From Uloborus plumipes (Eukaryota; Arthropoda; Arachnida; Araneae; Uloboridae), in contig JAXGGA010002827.1 of the NCBI GenBank assembly GCA_038373865.1, positions 46,001-110,000 of the forward strand: 64,000 bases of DNA, in the 5' to 3' direction. How positions within the stretch are numbered: position 1 is the first letter of the stretch; every line of letters begins with the position of its first letter. Shown here in pieces: positions 36,901-50,814 of the stretch. The notes beneath the pieces are model-generated. The model had not been told where the DNA came from, did no database searches, and worked only from the letters and a program-made list of their open reading frames with translations. A program made the position numbers and the translations under genes.

Positions 36901-37782
36901 GTAAGTGTATGGGCGTGTAACTGTATGTGTATGTTTATATGTGTTTGTATAAGCAGTGTGTGTGTATAGAGCTCGAAAGTCACTGCCCTAGAATAGAGGA
37001 GACCCCGACCAGAGGAGTGGTTTCGCACCTGCAGGAGTAGGCAGAAAGTGGTGGTCACAGAGGCGCCCAGTCAAAAACTAAAAGAACCTGAGAACTTGAA
37101 GAAAAATTGTCAAATGAAAGTAATAAGCAATTCAGTGATTGCTTTAAAAAAATTAAGTAAAGAAAACTAGAAGGCCCAATGCTGCATCCTTCTGGCAACG
37201 TTATGAAATAAGTTTTCTACTCTTCATTGTACAATATAAAATTAGCTTTATTGTAAAATTATTTGGATCATTAAAAAATTCTGATGTCACTGTCTGGAAG
37301 TTATTTTTGAAGTTGTTGAAATTGTTCTTGCTAAATCGTAATGCAATTACCCTTCGTTATATGACTCTTGTCGGGGGGTAACAAATCTGAAATTGCGTAC
37401 AATCGAGGCCATGGAAATACCGATTATTTAATGAATGAATAAATGATATGCGTACCTACAAAAGAACTTCATTCATTTACCTATTAGGGTGCTTTCTTAC
37501 AGTTGTGTTATATGGATACATAAAGGAATTAATGACATTTTTAATGATGTTTTTTTTTTTTTTTTTTTTTTGATGAAATAGGAACCTAATTTTTCAGCTT
37601 AAACTGGAAGGAATTTAGGTGATTGTAAAACACTTAAAAAAATTAAAGAAATTAATATTTTTACTTCAGTGGCATCAAACTCAAAGCAATCTTTTATTTA
37701 TTTTTATTTTTTCAGAAAAAAACGAAAAAGTGCAAAATGTCGAATCAGCGATGTAACCAGGCGCGATATAACAAGAAGTTGC
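33986..37782. other. Unassigned sequence
   Basis: No domain-bearing frame or element recognised. A slightly GC-richer patch lies at 36970-37080, and a 25-base T run at about 37548-37571. Confidence 0.3.
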
Positions 37783-37786
37783 TTAA

Positions 37787-39155
37787 GAGCAAGAATCTGA
37801 GAAACTGTCACGCCTAGCATTATGAGGTGATTCATGACCTCTCAGATTTTCTCCCAAAAATTACCAAATGTTTATTATCTTATTGAAAGACCAAATCCAG
37901 AATGTTTTGCTCTAAAGTTGAGTTGTTTAGTTTTTATGGACCCCTAAAGATGAAGGTGCGGCATCAAAAATTAAGCGGATTTTCAAGACATGGAAGTTGC
38001 CGTGAGCCAAAACTCTTACCAGGAACTGTTTAACTCCAATTTTCTTTTTGTATATGGAATATAGAAGGTTGAAACTTTACAAAATGAATATTAAATTTGT
38101 GGTAAGTTGTTGCCGTAAGGTCAGTGAAGGCCCTCAAAACAAGGCATTTTTGACGTTTTTTAGCGTTTTTGAGGTCCAAAAACAGCTTGTACATTACAGT
38201 TGGCACGGCAAAAGTAGTGTCGTTTGAAAGACCAGTGTAAGCACTTTAAAATAATGTATAAATAACCGAGGAAAGTTCAACGTGCTTTTAGTTGCGTAAG
38301 GCCGAAATATGAAATTTGTCATATTTTAGCGATATTCAAACGGTCATAACTTCCTCTGCCAACAACATATTGAAATATTTTTTTTGCCAATGTCATGCTC
38401 TATTCTTTGTCTTAACAGAACAGTTGAGACCTTTGAGGCGAAATGTAAAAAATTTTTTTACAAAAAATGTACAGGAAAAAATAATTTTTTTGTAAAAAAA
38501 TTTTTCATATTTCGCCGCAAAGGACTCAACTGTTCTGTTAAGACAAAGAATAGAGTATGACATTGGCAAAAAAAAAATTCCAATATGTTGTTGGCAGAGG
38601 AAGTTATGACCGTTTGAATATCGGTAAAATATGACATTTTTCATATTTCGGCCTTACGCAACTAAAAGCACGTTGAACTTTCCTCGGTTATTAATCCATC
38701 ATTTTAAAGTGCTTACACTAGTCTTTCAAACGACACTACTTTTGCCGTGCCAACTGAAATGTATAAGCTGTTTTTGGACCTCAAAAACGCTAAAAAACGT
38801 CAAAAATGCCTTGTTTTGAGGGCCTTCACTGACCTTACGGCAACAACTTACCACAAATTTAACATTCATTTTGTAAAGTTTCAACCTTCTATATTCCATA
38901 TACAAAAAGAAAATTGCAGTTTAATAGTTCCTGGTAAGAGTTTTGGCTCACGGCAACTTCCATGTCTTGAAAATCCGCTTAATTTTTGATGCCGCACCTT
39001 CATCTTTAGGGGTCCATAAAAACTAAACAACTCAACTTTAGAGAAAAACATTCTGGATTTGGTCTTTCATTAAGATAATAAACATTTGTTAATTTTTGGG
39101 AGAAAATCTGAGAGGTCATGAATCACAGGCGTGACACTCTCTCAGATTCTTGCTC
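37787..39155. mobile_element. 1369 bp near-perfect palindrome flanked by TTAA
   Basis: The entire segment is two inverted arms of about 680 bp meeting near 38476, with only a short spacer around 38465-38490. The ends are GAGCAAGAATCTGAG and its inverse CTCAGATTCTTGCTC. TTAA stands immediately outside both ends (37783-37786 and 39156-39159), the target duplication used by piggyBac-type and some other DNA transposons. The arms differ by scattered substitutions and an extra stretch of about 12 bp near 37819-37830 in the left arm. Frames inside are short. The superfamily is not settled, because TTAA is shared by more than one. Confidence 0.85.
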
Positions 39156-39159
39156 TTAA

Positions 39160-39461
39160 TTCCATTCTTGAATCCCCACAAATCTTGTGCTGTCAGTAGC
39201 GATCTTGAGTCCCTTTGATTTTGTTCTTTACGTTTCGAGCTTTATTGGTGAAAAAGGTACATTTGTTAACTACTTAAGCGATAAAATATATTTTCCCCAA
39301 AGTGTATTTTTTCACTTAATATTCAAGAATGGAAGTTTCTTTTATCTATAGTTCATGCTATGGTTATATAAAAATATTGGATAGAGAGAGGGGTGTCCCT
39401 GTTCTTGGTCCTTGTAATTTCTCTCTTAATGTCGTGAATCTTCACCGTAAATCTTGTCAGG
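39160..39461. other. Unassigned sequence
   Basis: Nothing recognised between the palindrome and the next repeat. Confidence 0.3.
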
Positions 39462-39720
39462 GCATGAGGGCCAAAGTGAAATAATGGGGCGAAGTAAAAT
39501 GATAAATATTTTCACAATTCGCAGCTCCACCTATCTAGCAAGATTTCATCGATGCTTTTGAACATATTGTTAATTCTAGTCAAAAAATGAATAACTCTAA
39601 AGATAAAAGATTTTAATATTTAAAGTATTTTCAAAATCTGATACATATTGTAATATTTTGGGGTTCATCAAAAATAATTTTTGTTGTAATAAAATAACCC
39701 ACTTTTTGCTTCTAAAACTT
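39462..39720 (+). repeat. Dispersed repeat, copy C of the GGGGAAA family
   Basis: AAAGTGAAATAATGGGGCGA and AAGTAAAATGATAAATATTTTC correspond to the start of copies A and B. Later parts are more diverged. Confidence 0.45.
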
Positions 39721-39782
39721 TAAATAATGATGAAGAAGTATTGATGTCAATTGCAGTACATGTTCAGGAACGTATTTAAAAT

Positions 39783-39949
39783 CAGGCCTGTCATTTAAGG
39801 GGGGCAGGGGGGTCAATTGCCCCCCCTGGCTTTGAGAAATCAATGTATTTACATATAAGTGGGCGTGGTTTTTGCTGTTTCCCGATGAAATTGCATTGTG
39901 TTTTCACCCTTTGCCCCCCCCCCTGGAAAAACTTGAAATGACGTCCCTG
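39783..39949 (+). mobile_element. Small hAT-type MITE, copy 4 of 4 (CGTCATTT family), intact target duplication
   Basis: The ends are CAGGCCTGTCATTT and AAATGACGTCCCTG. A perfect 8 bp duplication TTTAAAAT flanks it (39775-39782 and 39950-39957). G and C runs near the two ends are complementary. 167 bp. Confidence 0.9.
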
Positions 39950-40159
39950 TTTAAAATTGAATCGGGGTATATGCCCTCCCCTACCCCCTTAACACAGAAA
40001 ATATTCTTTTTGACCATAGAACTAGACTAAAAGTAGCTGTATTCCCACCCCTCAGAATTTGTTTTCTGCCTAAGCCACTGTACTTAGTCAATATCAGATG
40101 TGATTTAATTTTAAATACTTAATACAATTTGTGTCAGGTACACGTGGGGAAAAACGAAA

Positions 40160-40370
40160 TCGTTCATTTCGTTTGCTTAGTGCTTCATTTATCAAATCAT
40201 TTATGTATTCGTATCATCAGTTAATTTATTTACATTTCTTCATTTGTAAGTTCAATTATTTAATCATTCATTGACTTACTTTCATATTTATTCACTCGTT
40301 TATCCGCTCATCCATTTTTTTCTTATATTTATTCATTCGTTTTGTGTTTCATGATTTGTTCATTTGTACA
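40160..40370. repeat. Degenerate ATTCATTT simple repeat
   Basis: Repeated TTCATTT, ATTTATT and TCATTCATT units on the + strand, similar to 30395-30590. Confidence 0.55.
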
Positions 40371-43300
40371 TTACTTTTTTTTCCTCTGCTTTATCATTCA
40401 TTTGATCAAAAATATTTAAAATTATCAAACAGAAATTTTTCATCAGAAAAACATTTCAGTTTTCACTTTGCTCCATTTAATTTTTTTATCATTATTTATT
40501 TTTTTTTTTTTTTGAAGGAGGAAAGTTGCTTCTAAAAATAAAAATAATCTTTCAATTTAAGCTTTATAATAAAATACATTGTCTTTCCTTTACGTACAGT
40601 AATTTTCAAAACAAAGTTTCAATTAGTAGTTGATTTCGAAAAAGGTAAGGTTAACTAATTCGAATCTTCCCTCATTTCCCTTCTATAGGCATAAATGTTT
40701 CAAGACATCCACAATCCAAAAAAAGTTCTACAGTTTGCCTAGTGGCGGTTGAATTAAGTATAACGAAGACCAACTATCATGTGTAAGAAATAAGCTATCC
40801 AATGAGATTTCGCAAAACAAGAGCTTTAATTCGCCACCTTGCGGCGATTTAAGAAACTAGTCAGAGAGGTAAAACTTTTCAGTTTTGCACCGACAAAGCA
40901 GATCTCATTGGGCAGGGCGTGTCCTACTTAAGCATGATTTACCTCCTTCAGCAGCCGTTAGCCAAGCACTGTAGTGCCTCCTATAGTTTAATTGAATAAC
41001 TAAATAGAAACTTTTCTCTTTTTTTTCAGCTGACGATTTATACACTATTGCTTCAAGAAATTGTTCTAAATAAATAATTTTACATAAATCCAATTTAGCA
41101 TAGAGTAGCATAAGGTCTCTTCTTTTATTATTACTTTTAAGGTAAATAGTAAGACCAGGTAATAGTAATTACAAAAAGGTGAATAAATTTTAAGTTACAT
41201 GATCTCGAATTTCTTACTTCCATCTTGGAAATTTTATGAGCTCAATCATGGGTTTTCAAAAAAAAAACCTTTGGCAGCCCTGCATAAACTGTAGACATCT
41301 TGTGAAGCGCAAAGCAGGAGTATTTAATAATATAAAAAATTTATTTTTTCTTTATACACAAATTGAGATAATTCGTTTTACATCTCATTTCAGACTTGGC
41401 TTAAAGTTGCCATAGGTAGGATAACTTCGATCCCGGCCGATATTTCCTTTTAAAGGGGATTTTTGAGCTCTTATTTTTTAATTTTGGTCAACCATACAGT
41501 GTTTTTAGGAATTATTTCTTGTATTTTACGCCAACTAATACAATAAAAACTTTAAAATATGAGTAGGGCAGTTTCAAATAAGTAAATCGGGGTCATAATT
41601 ATAATGAAAGACGATTCAATGAGCTACAAGGGTATATATGAACAGCTGCTATCAATATAGCTGCTACAATATGTATATTCAAATGGGTGAATTGTGGTTA
41701 TAATTATCCTGAAAGACTGTATTCAGTGATATATAAGGATTGATATAAGTTAAGTGAACTGCTGCTATCATTTTCAGATCATGATTGATCTCTTTTTTTT
41801 CCTGTTTTGACAGAATATTAAAGAGGATTATTATTAAGTCGAATCTAACACATTCATCATGTGCAGGACAAATATGTTGACACATTTTTAAGATGGAGTT
41901 CGATACCTGATAAGAGTTCAGTTTTTTCTTCCAAAGTTCTTGGGTCAAACTTTTGCTCAATATATTTAATGTTTAATGTGAAAAATGACATTTATTTGTG
42001 ATATGTAGCTCCGCTTAGAGCAGTGTCTCGGACAGTTGATCGTAATTACTAGCACATGCGTAACTCAAACATGCTTTAAACATAAACAATTTTTTAAGGT
42101 AAAGCATTACGAGGCGAATGAATGAATGTGAAAGTAGCTATGAAATAGCCTCTGGTGGTGCAATTTATTTTCATTACTTGAATTGATGCGTCGGGTCGGC
42201 TAATTGATTAGACTTAAATACGTATAAGGATTAGCGTCTGTAAATTACAATAAAAAAAGGATTTTTAGTATGAAGAATAAACATAAAAATAACAGGAAAA
42301 TTCTTTTGATGTAACATTGTGTTTAGTAAAATATCATTTAAATATAGTGCAATAAATCAACCAAGGGCACAAGCAAAACTAAGTATATATTTTAATTATT
42401 TTTTTTTTTTTTGAATTAATCTATAGTAAAAGCTGTTTGCACTCACTCGTTTTTATCAGAATAATTATTAAACATGGACTGATAAGTACACATCTTTATT
42501 ATTATTATGATTATTATTATTATTATTATTTATATTGATGTTTTAATAATTATTCATATTTTAATTATTGGCATTGTTTTTGTTCTCATTTTTTTATTAT
42601 TATTATGATTATGATAACAGAAAAAATAATCAATGCTGTAGCCACGTTCTCTGAGAACTTAACTTGTCTCCATCATTCAAAATTACATAACATTATTATA
42701 AGTAAAATTCTTCGTTTGTTCTTAATAAATAAAATTGTGCAAGCATTTTCTAGGCCACATTTTCTCCTAATTCTTTCTCCAGTCGATTAAGCCCCTGATA
42801 GTGACGATAAGTTACGTATACGGGAAAAAGTAAAACTGGAATAAAACTAGTGCTTTAACATTAAAACAATCGATTGTTTATGTTGTTAGTTCTAATGTGC
42901 AATTAGTTCTTTTTAAATAATTCTCTTTTTATTTATTGATAATGTTTTCATTGCTGTTTTATTTAAAATATCACTCTTAAAATACAGGCAGTACTGCAGA
43001 AACAAAATAAATTATCAGAGGAGGATTATCAACAGTACAAATCAAAACTGTTCACGCTGATAGTTTTAGTGCCTATTACAATCAATTTTAGATTTGTCCT
43101 ATGAGCTTCTTATTTTGTGATGCTAGGATCCCGATCAGGTATGCTTTTGACACGACAGAAAATTTATAAATGAGGTGTCTTGTTGACTTGCTCAAGGAAT
43201 TCAGTTTATGTAAAGCAGTACGTAAAATAGCTTTAAAATCTTTTCTTTCACGTATATATTTTATCAACATTTGCTTTTGATTAAATATTTTTTTCTTTTA

Positions 43301-43651
43301 AAATTTATTTCGTATTAACGACTTTTTGGGTAAAGAAAATTTTCTGTCAAAGTTTGTTGATCTTAACCAGTAAGCATTAAGCAATATTATGACCGACGAC
43401 TTAGAGCCATAATGTCTGTTGATGTATCATTCATACAAATCGCTAAGCCTTGTTTCTAGCTCATTTACAAAATCAGAATTGAAAACATTCTCCGGGTTTC
43501 TAATTTTTTCTATGCCAGTCATGTTGTGTCTCATTCCCAATTACAAGATGATTTTTCCATCTGTATGTAATTGCTTATGCTTGGCCACTCAATTAGTGTG
43601 CTCAGATGCGTTTTCAAAAACAGGAATACCTTTATTAAATTTATGTTAGGT
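40371..43651. other. Unassigned AT-rich sequence
   Basis: No exon recognised. An (ATT)n microsatellite of about 30 bp lies at 42497-42530. Confidence 0.3.
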
Positions 43652-43983
43652 TCCTATTTAAAACTGTTAAATTCACAGTAATAAACTGTAAAACTAGCAA
43701 ATTTACATTTCTTACTGTAAAGTTATAGATTTTACCATTCAATGCAGTAAAATTTAGCTGTATTATACTGTAAAAACAACAGTATAATACTGACAGCAGA
43801 GGTTCCAGTTTAAAACTGTTAAATGCACGGTAATAAACTAAAATTAGCAATTTTACAATTTATTAGTACTGTAAAATTAGTCATTTTACAGCTTATTACT
43901 GCAAAATTAGCAATTTTTACAGTTTATTACCACAATATTAGCTGTATTATACTGCAAAAACAACATCCCTTTTTTACAGTGTA
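43652..43983. repeat. TTTTACAGT-type array 4
   Basis: The same sub-repeats as the other arrays (GCAGAGGTTCCAGTTTAAAA, TTTTACAGTTTATTACC, AACAACAGTATAATACTG). It ends TTTTTTACAGTGTA, the inverse of the CACTG end of array 1. The left end is indistinct. Confidence 0.72.
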
Positions 43984-46900
43984 GTAGTACTTTGCACTTA
44001 TATCTTTTAATATATTTTAATGCAATATTTTTTTTTCTTTTTAATCTGAACTGGCACTGGTCAAAAGTAGTTTGGATAAGCGGGGATCCACTTTATTTTC
44101 AGTTCTAAAAACTTTCTAAACGACTTCCCTGAAACTACATTTTGTTCTCAGCCTTGTAATCTTTAACATTTGTTAAGGTCAAGGTAGCTCTCTTGTTCGG
44201 CATTTAAAAAGAAATGAGCTCTGAATGAGAATAAAATTGGTTTTCTGCCTAGAGGAAGCATGTTATGAATAGTATTTTGTTATATAAGATAGACTTCCAG
44301 AGAAAAATTCAGCGACCCCAAAAGCTATTTAGGTCAGCGGGCACCTTTCACTACAACTTTAACTGTCACACTAAATTTGCCATTTCGCCTTGGTATTACG
44401 CTGCAAGCTTTTTCTCATCAGAAGGGCGTTTCTTTCGCACTCTCAATGTCGAATTCATGAACGATACCGGCCTGCTCGGCCACAGAATTTAATTGCACGA
44501 ATAATAACACCTGGTGCCATTTTTCGGAGATTTTTTTTGAAGCTGCTTCCCAGTATGGGGGGAAAAGTATCGATTTCGTGTAAGTCACTTCAGCACCGTA
44601 CCACCACACCCAAAGGAAAACAAGAATAATTTGACTTCTTTTCCTCCCTTTTAGAATGTTTTGATGGTTTATTTTCGATTGCACCATCGTTCGAAAACCG
44701 GTTGGAATCACTTCTGAATTTGACCGAAGTTTAATGTGGTTCTATGCAAATTAGATATTTTGTTAATTGAAACCCCGTGACTGATACGAGCGGAGTACTC
44801 CGATTATGCGATGAGGACAGGTATGGAACACGGTAATTACGAACCATTTAGAAGACGATTTTGAAGGACATGTGTTTAGTTACCGTAATGTTTATTTTTT
44901 TCTTTCTTTGTCAAATTATGGTGATCACTACTCAACTTTTTGACAGTTTAATTGGTATTCATAGCATGTTTATGGAATTCGTGGCCTTAGTGATACAGCT
45001 GACATTCCACGAAAGGACACTATTTTTTAGCAGAGCTATAATGATACTATTTTCAATATTTTCCAATATTCAAAGTGTTAATTAAAGGAAACTTTATCGA
45101 TACTAACTCCGGCAATATTATCTCGCCAAAAAAAAAAAGAAAGAAAGAACCATATTGCGTTACATTATTGAAATTCCAAACACTTTTGATTTTGACTTAA
45201 TTTTTTTCTCTCTTGCAGCTTTTACTTTTGAGAAAGATTTGTAATTTTTCTTCATAACCCTACATTTGTTAATAGTTGAATTGAATTAAAGCTTAAAATG
45301 CTAAGAAACTATTACAGATAACTATTTTGAGGATACAGTGCACGCATAGCCCTGAAATAACTCTTTTTAAAAGCATATTATAACCTCTTTTCTTGCTACG
45401 TTAATTATCAATTTTATGCTTAATTTCGCACAAAGGATTTGATGGTTTTACACATAATATAAGCTTTTATTTCAGTTTTCTCTTAACATTTCATTCTTTT
45501 TTAGGCTTTCTAATGTTTTTCGTTCTAAAGCAACGTTCTGTATAATACCAATTTCGAATATATAGCCATTTTTATTTTTCAGACATTGCGAAGAGTTTTC
45601 GCTAATATGGGTTTTTTTTTTTTTTTTTTTTTTGTGCTTTCCTTTTTGTCACATTATTATAAATACTTTTTTAAAGAGGGATATTTGTTACTCTGAAATA
45701 CATATGTGCTCCATGGTTTTATTCCACACTAGTGTCATACAGTGTGAGACTTACTCAGTTTCAAAATTTCCATTTCTTAGAAAAGACGTTTATTACCGAA
45801 CGAAGTAATCTATGATGCGCTCAGAGTTATTTCTTAAAACTGCTGTGAATGAGAGGAAAAGAAGCTCGATGAAATTCAGCAATACGGAGGAAGATTAGCA
45901 ACAAGTGAAACAAATTTTCGCTCGAAATAATACGGAAAGCAAAATTTAACAACAAATAAACTTCATTTCTTTTATAATGTGTAAGCATTTCTTTAAAAAA
46001 AAAAAAGAAAAAGAAAGAAAAGCAATCCTTCAGAAGTTCATTTAAATAAAATAATATTCTTCTACGAATGGCAATGCTGAGAAATTTGCATGAACCTGTT
46101 TATACTTTAAAAACCAAACGCTCGAAGCTGAGTTATGACTTTTCGTCCTTCGTTGGAATTCCTACCTTGAGAATGATTATTTTACTGCGTAGAAAATTTG
46201 AGCAAAAAAGGTTAACAATCTATGTAACTAGTGGTAACTGATTACAGTCCATTAGCTTTTCCGACTTGATCATCGTTCTGTGATTCAATATTTACTTCAA
46301 CTTCGATGTATATTGCCTTTTGAAATCTATTGTCAGACATCAAGGGTAAATGTTTTTCTAACGGAGTGACCTTGAGAGCAACGTGCTTGACTTCACAGAA
46401 TAACTGTTTATGATGTCTTTTTTTTGAAGAGAAAGACACGAATACAATTGTTTTTGAAGCCCGTCATTACTTTGAACGCTCCAAGAGCTTCTTAAGTGAG
46501 TGCATAAGCATATAATTTACCTGGTTACTTTTTTGGGCATTGGATTACATTTATAGAAGCACGACTTTTTTTTATAAATTGATTCGTTTAAACGAGAGAC
46601 TACGCGAGGTGAGAAATGAATAAACACTTTTGTCATGCAAAGTAACAATCAGAAAAATGGCGTAATAAAAGCACACATTTTCACATGTCTCTGGTTTCAA
46701 GAAGCATTTTTTGTCGATGCAAAAGAATGTGATCTTTTGTGCGAGAAAGTCCAAAAGCTTATACTTTTCCCCTTTGAAGAAATTGCTCCTTGGAATAACG
46801 AAACCAGTGCCTGAAATTACTTGCAACTTTTTGTGTTTTTATTACATTTATTTCATGTCACTTTGATCTCAGCAATAAATCAAAACAGCTATATAGTTGA

Positions 46901-49900
46901 ACTCCGACCAGTGCATGAATGTATGTCCACCTGAAGGTCGTTTCTAATAAGCTTTGAGGGGGTGAGGTCATCACAGGTGTCGTGTCACCTTGACGATGGT
47001 CAGACAGTACCAAAATACTAAAACAGACAAATTACAAGCTACATTTTTACAAAGAAGAGAAACTTCCTGAAAAGGAAGGGATTCAGCAATATTCCCGAAT
47101 ACAAATATTCTGAAACAATAGGCAAGGAACAGTAATTTGCTTCCCAGCAGTATAGTATAGTCAGACATAATTTGACAGCATAGAAAGATTTGTAAAGTCG
47201 ATCAGAAAAGGTACGCACATATTTACTTTTTGCATTATTTTGCTAAGAGCGGGAGAAAAATATAGCAGTCTTTTGCGGCTTTTACCCATGAAATTTTCCA
47301 TTTTGCAGATATAAAATCCAACTTCTAAAAATCCGGATAATCTTATAATATCGGAACATCAAAGCACCCTAAACATACAGCCAAAACTTCAATCTCCAAG
47401 CTATAAAAAATGGCACTATAAACAACTTGGATACACATTTCACTGTTCTCCAGTGAGGATATTTAAAAGGTAGTTGCCGGTGTGTGTATAGTATGTGCGA
47501 AGGAAAGAATAATTGAATCTTTAAAATCTGTCAACAAATCGAAGAAAACACAAACAAGGACATTGCTCAAATATTTTTTAATTTCCTTATTTAAAATTCT
47601 GAAACATATTTTATTTCACGTAATTAGACTTAATTGAACAATTGCATGTCAAATGAAAACTTTTCTTTAAACTTGAAATTTATCATTTTCCCTAGAAAAC
47701 GTTTCGTCAAAATGTTTTTTTTTTTTTTTTTGCTCAATATTTTGAATTCGGAACTAAGAAAGTAATTTGTTTACCATTTTGATACGAGATGGAAACGTCA
47801 TGCAATTTCTCATTTTTACAGTGCTTTTTAATTTTTATGCATGATAAAGTCTTTTTTTGAATGTTTTGCACACAGGTAATTTAAAACGATTTGATATTTT
47901 TCAATTTTCATATAAGGAAACTCGATTTCGTCTTTCTAAGAGTTTTCTTTTTTATTCTGTGGCAACACACAATAAATCCTTTAACTTATTTGTGAAGAAA
48001 CTTGCTTTAGAAATAACTTTATACATGTTTTTATTCTTTATTCCTTTTAAATTCCTCGTATTAAAGTTATTGCTTGGACTAGGAATACTTTTAAATCAAA
48101 TTTTAAAAAATAGTTCAATTTCTATGTTCTAGATCCAAAAGTTAACTAGTAAATAATTTTCAAATGAGATTTTCAATACATTTTCTAAGTGGTTTTAAAT
48201 GCGAATAATTTCTTCTTCGGCGCAGCTAATCTGTTTTTTTTCCTGTGATAAAAATATTGCTTTATAAACCAACTGACAAGATTTAAAGCAATTTCATTTG
48301 TTTATTTACAAAACAGAATATATTTTCGGAACATATTAAATACTTTATCTACCTCAACTGCAGAAAAAAGACATAATTGGTCCGGAAAGAACGTCAACGA
48401 ATAAATGAATACACGTTTGAATTTTTGTTATATTCTCTTTTTCTACTGCAAGATGCATGTTGCACAAGCAGGGTCAACCTAAGATTTGTTATTTTGATTG
48501 TACTTTTCCCTCTCCGTGAAAATAAACATTTTAAAACAGCAGAAAATATGCTCAGTTAAACTGCAAAAGAAAAATTTTCAATCCTTTTTTTTTTCATTAG
48601 CTGAAACCAACATTTATTTTCTTTGAAATTTCCGAATGATGTCTTGCCGTTCTGTCTCGCTTAAAAATATCTTCATTTCCAAAGAGCAATGAATCACACG
48701 AGTCAAATAATTCAAAACTTGCAAACGAAGACGTATAATGTGTGAGATCTATAATTTCTTGGGAATTCCACGATTTTTTCTTTCTAAAATCGATTGTTTT
48801 TAATAAATATTAACGAAGTTAGCATCAAACGTTTTCACACGTACAGAAAATAATACATAAAATACAAATGTTACATAATATACGTATAAATGAGTAAAAA
48901 ATCTCATTCAATGTATGATTAAGTAGAGAGTAAATTTTAAGAAAGGTGAGGGTTTTTGGCTTAAGAGCCATTGCAAAAGGAAAATAAGACTCAGGGTGAG
49001 TAAAAAAAAGGCCAGCTGCTTTCTGTCGCCACAGATATCTAGTCTGTAGATTATCTTTTATTAGAAAATAGATTTTTTCTTTTATTGTACTTCTTTTTTT
49101 TCTTCTGTTTAAGTTTCTGTCTGTTCTGTGCTTGAGCACCGAAGCAACATCTGACTCGAGCCCCTACAAGGTATCAGTCCTCGTAGTATGGAAAGCAGTC
49201 CATTTATCAAGTGCTATACAATGTAGCAACGTGCGTTTAAGTATTCAAATATTATTAGATAGGCATCACACTTTGAAGTGCAAACACAGTGATAATCGGA
49301 AATGAGTAAACAGATTTGTGCAACAAAGTAGCGAAAGACCACAGTAACTCCTAAAATTTATTTGCATTCTGAATAATTAATGCTACTCAAAATTGTGCAT
49401 TCGTTAACTGTTTGTTTTAAGCGCTATTTTCCAGTTGTGATAATTTTGATTTAAAATGAATTATTAATCCTATGTGTTAGCAACCTATTTAAAACAGGGT
49501 GCAATCAAAATAATTCAATCAGAGTAAGTTCAAAGTAGTATTTCTGTTTGAAATACCGAAATACTTTGCGAGGGAAAATCATTTCACTGCAATTGTTAAC
49601 TTTTTTTGTAATTTTTAAAAAATTATCAATCATGACAGATTCGCGGAGTTATTTCGAAAAAAATATAACCTTGATGATGGGGAAAAACAAATTAAAGTAA
49701 ATAAATCGGGGAAACAAATGGTCAAAATGGGTGAGATTTATTAAGTTATAGAAAATAACGGAATGAGTCCAAAATGCGAAAAAATCGCACATTTTGAACA
49801 AAATTAGAGAAAAAACGATTGTATATGATGGATTTAAATAGGTATCACCACATTGCACATCTGCAATACTGAAACAGATTAAGGTGCATTACAAGCAAGC

Positions 49901-50814
49901 GAATCTCAATGTCAAATTCGCTTTTGAATGAATGTTGTCTTAAGTTTATCGATTTTCAAATCAACTGACATTAAACGTTTCCATTCATACCCTCTTACAA
50001 CTCGAGTCCCAGACTGCCATGCATTGAAATCATAATGGATTACTCCACTCTTAGATACATTCAACGATCCTTTGTTTTGCACCGCGCACCGATTGCCTTG
50101 ACTCTTCCATTCAAGCGTTAAGGCGGGATTATGTGAAATCCCCATAAAGGGATTATCAAAAAAAGGGAAACGAAAGAGTTTTTTTTATTTTTTCCTGTCG
50201 CCAAGCCTCGGCATTTCTTCATATCCGATTGCTTCTTTGTTATTTATTGCTGCTGGTTATTCTTGAAGGATTTCATAAGTCCATGTTTGGTGGAAGTCAC
50301 CGGTCTAAGATCTTAATTTGGATGTAAATATCATTATTAGTTATTGAAAGATTTCGGCCTTAGGATTCATGAGCAGAATAACAAATGTTATTGCCGAATT
50401 AAGTCGGTTCCTTTTTCTGACGTCAGTCATGAGATTACTGATGCATTAACATACCTTACTTCTGATTGACAGTACTTTAAGAGTGCGCTTTCGAAAAAAA
50501 GGTTCAACATTAAATTCAGTGAAGCATGGATGTTTTGAAGTATCATAAGATATACCCTATTTATTGGGATTAAATGCACTTGAAAATTCCATAGCTGTGA
50601 ATGAAACTCTTTGAACTCTTAATAACATAATTTATTGAGCTTAAATGCCAATAATTTTATAAACATTAATACAAACGTGATAAAAATTTTGTTAGAGCGT
50701 ATTTTCCCGCTTTGTTTTTTACAGAAAAATTGTGCAAAATGGAGAAAGCAAAAGTAATTGGAATATCAAAAATTTAACACTTGAATTTTGAACACACACA
50801 CGCATACAAATATA
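43984..50814. other. Long stretch with no recognised gene or element
   Basis: Frames up to about 105 codons occur on both strands (for example 44418-44711 and 48825-49139 on the - strand), but none shows a known domain, codon pattern or credible splice-bounded exon. Poly-T runs lie at about 45611-45634 and 47716-47732. Confidence 0.3.

Noticed and set aside
44418..44711. 97-residue - strand frame as a possible exon
   Set aside because: No family resemblance or credible splice boundaries; overlapping + strand frames are equally long.
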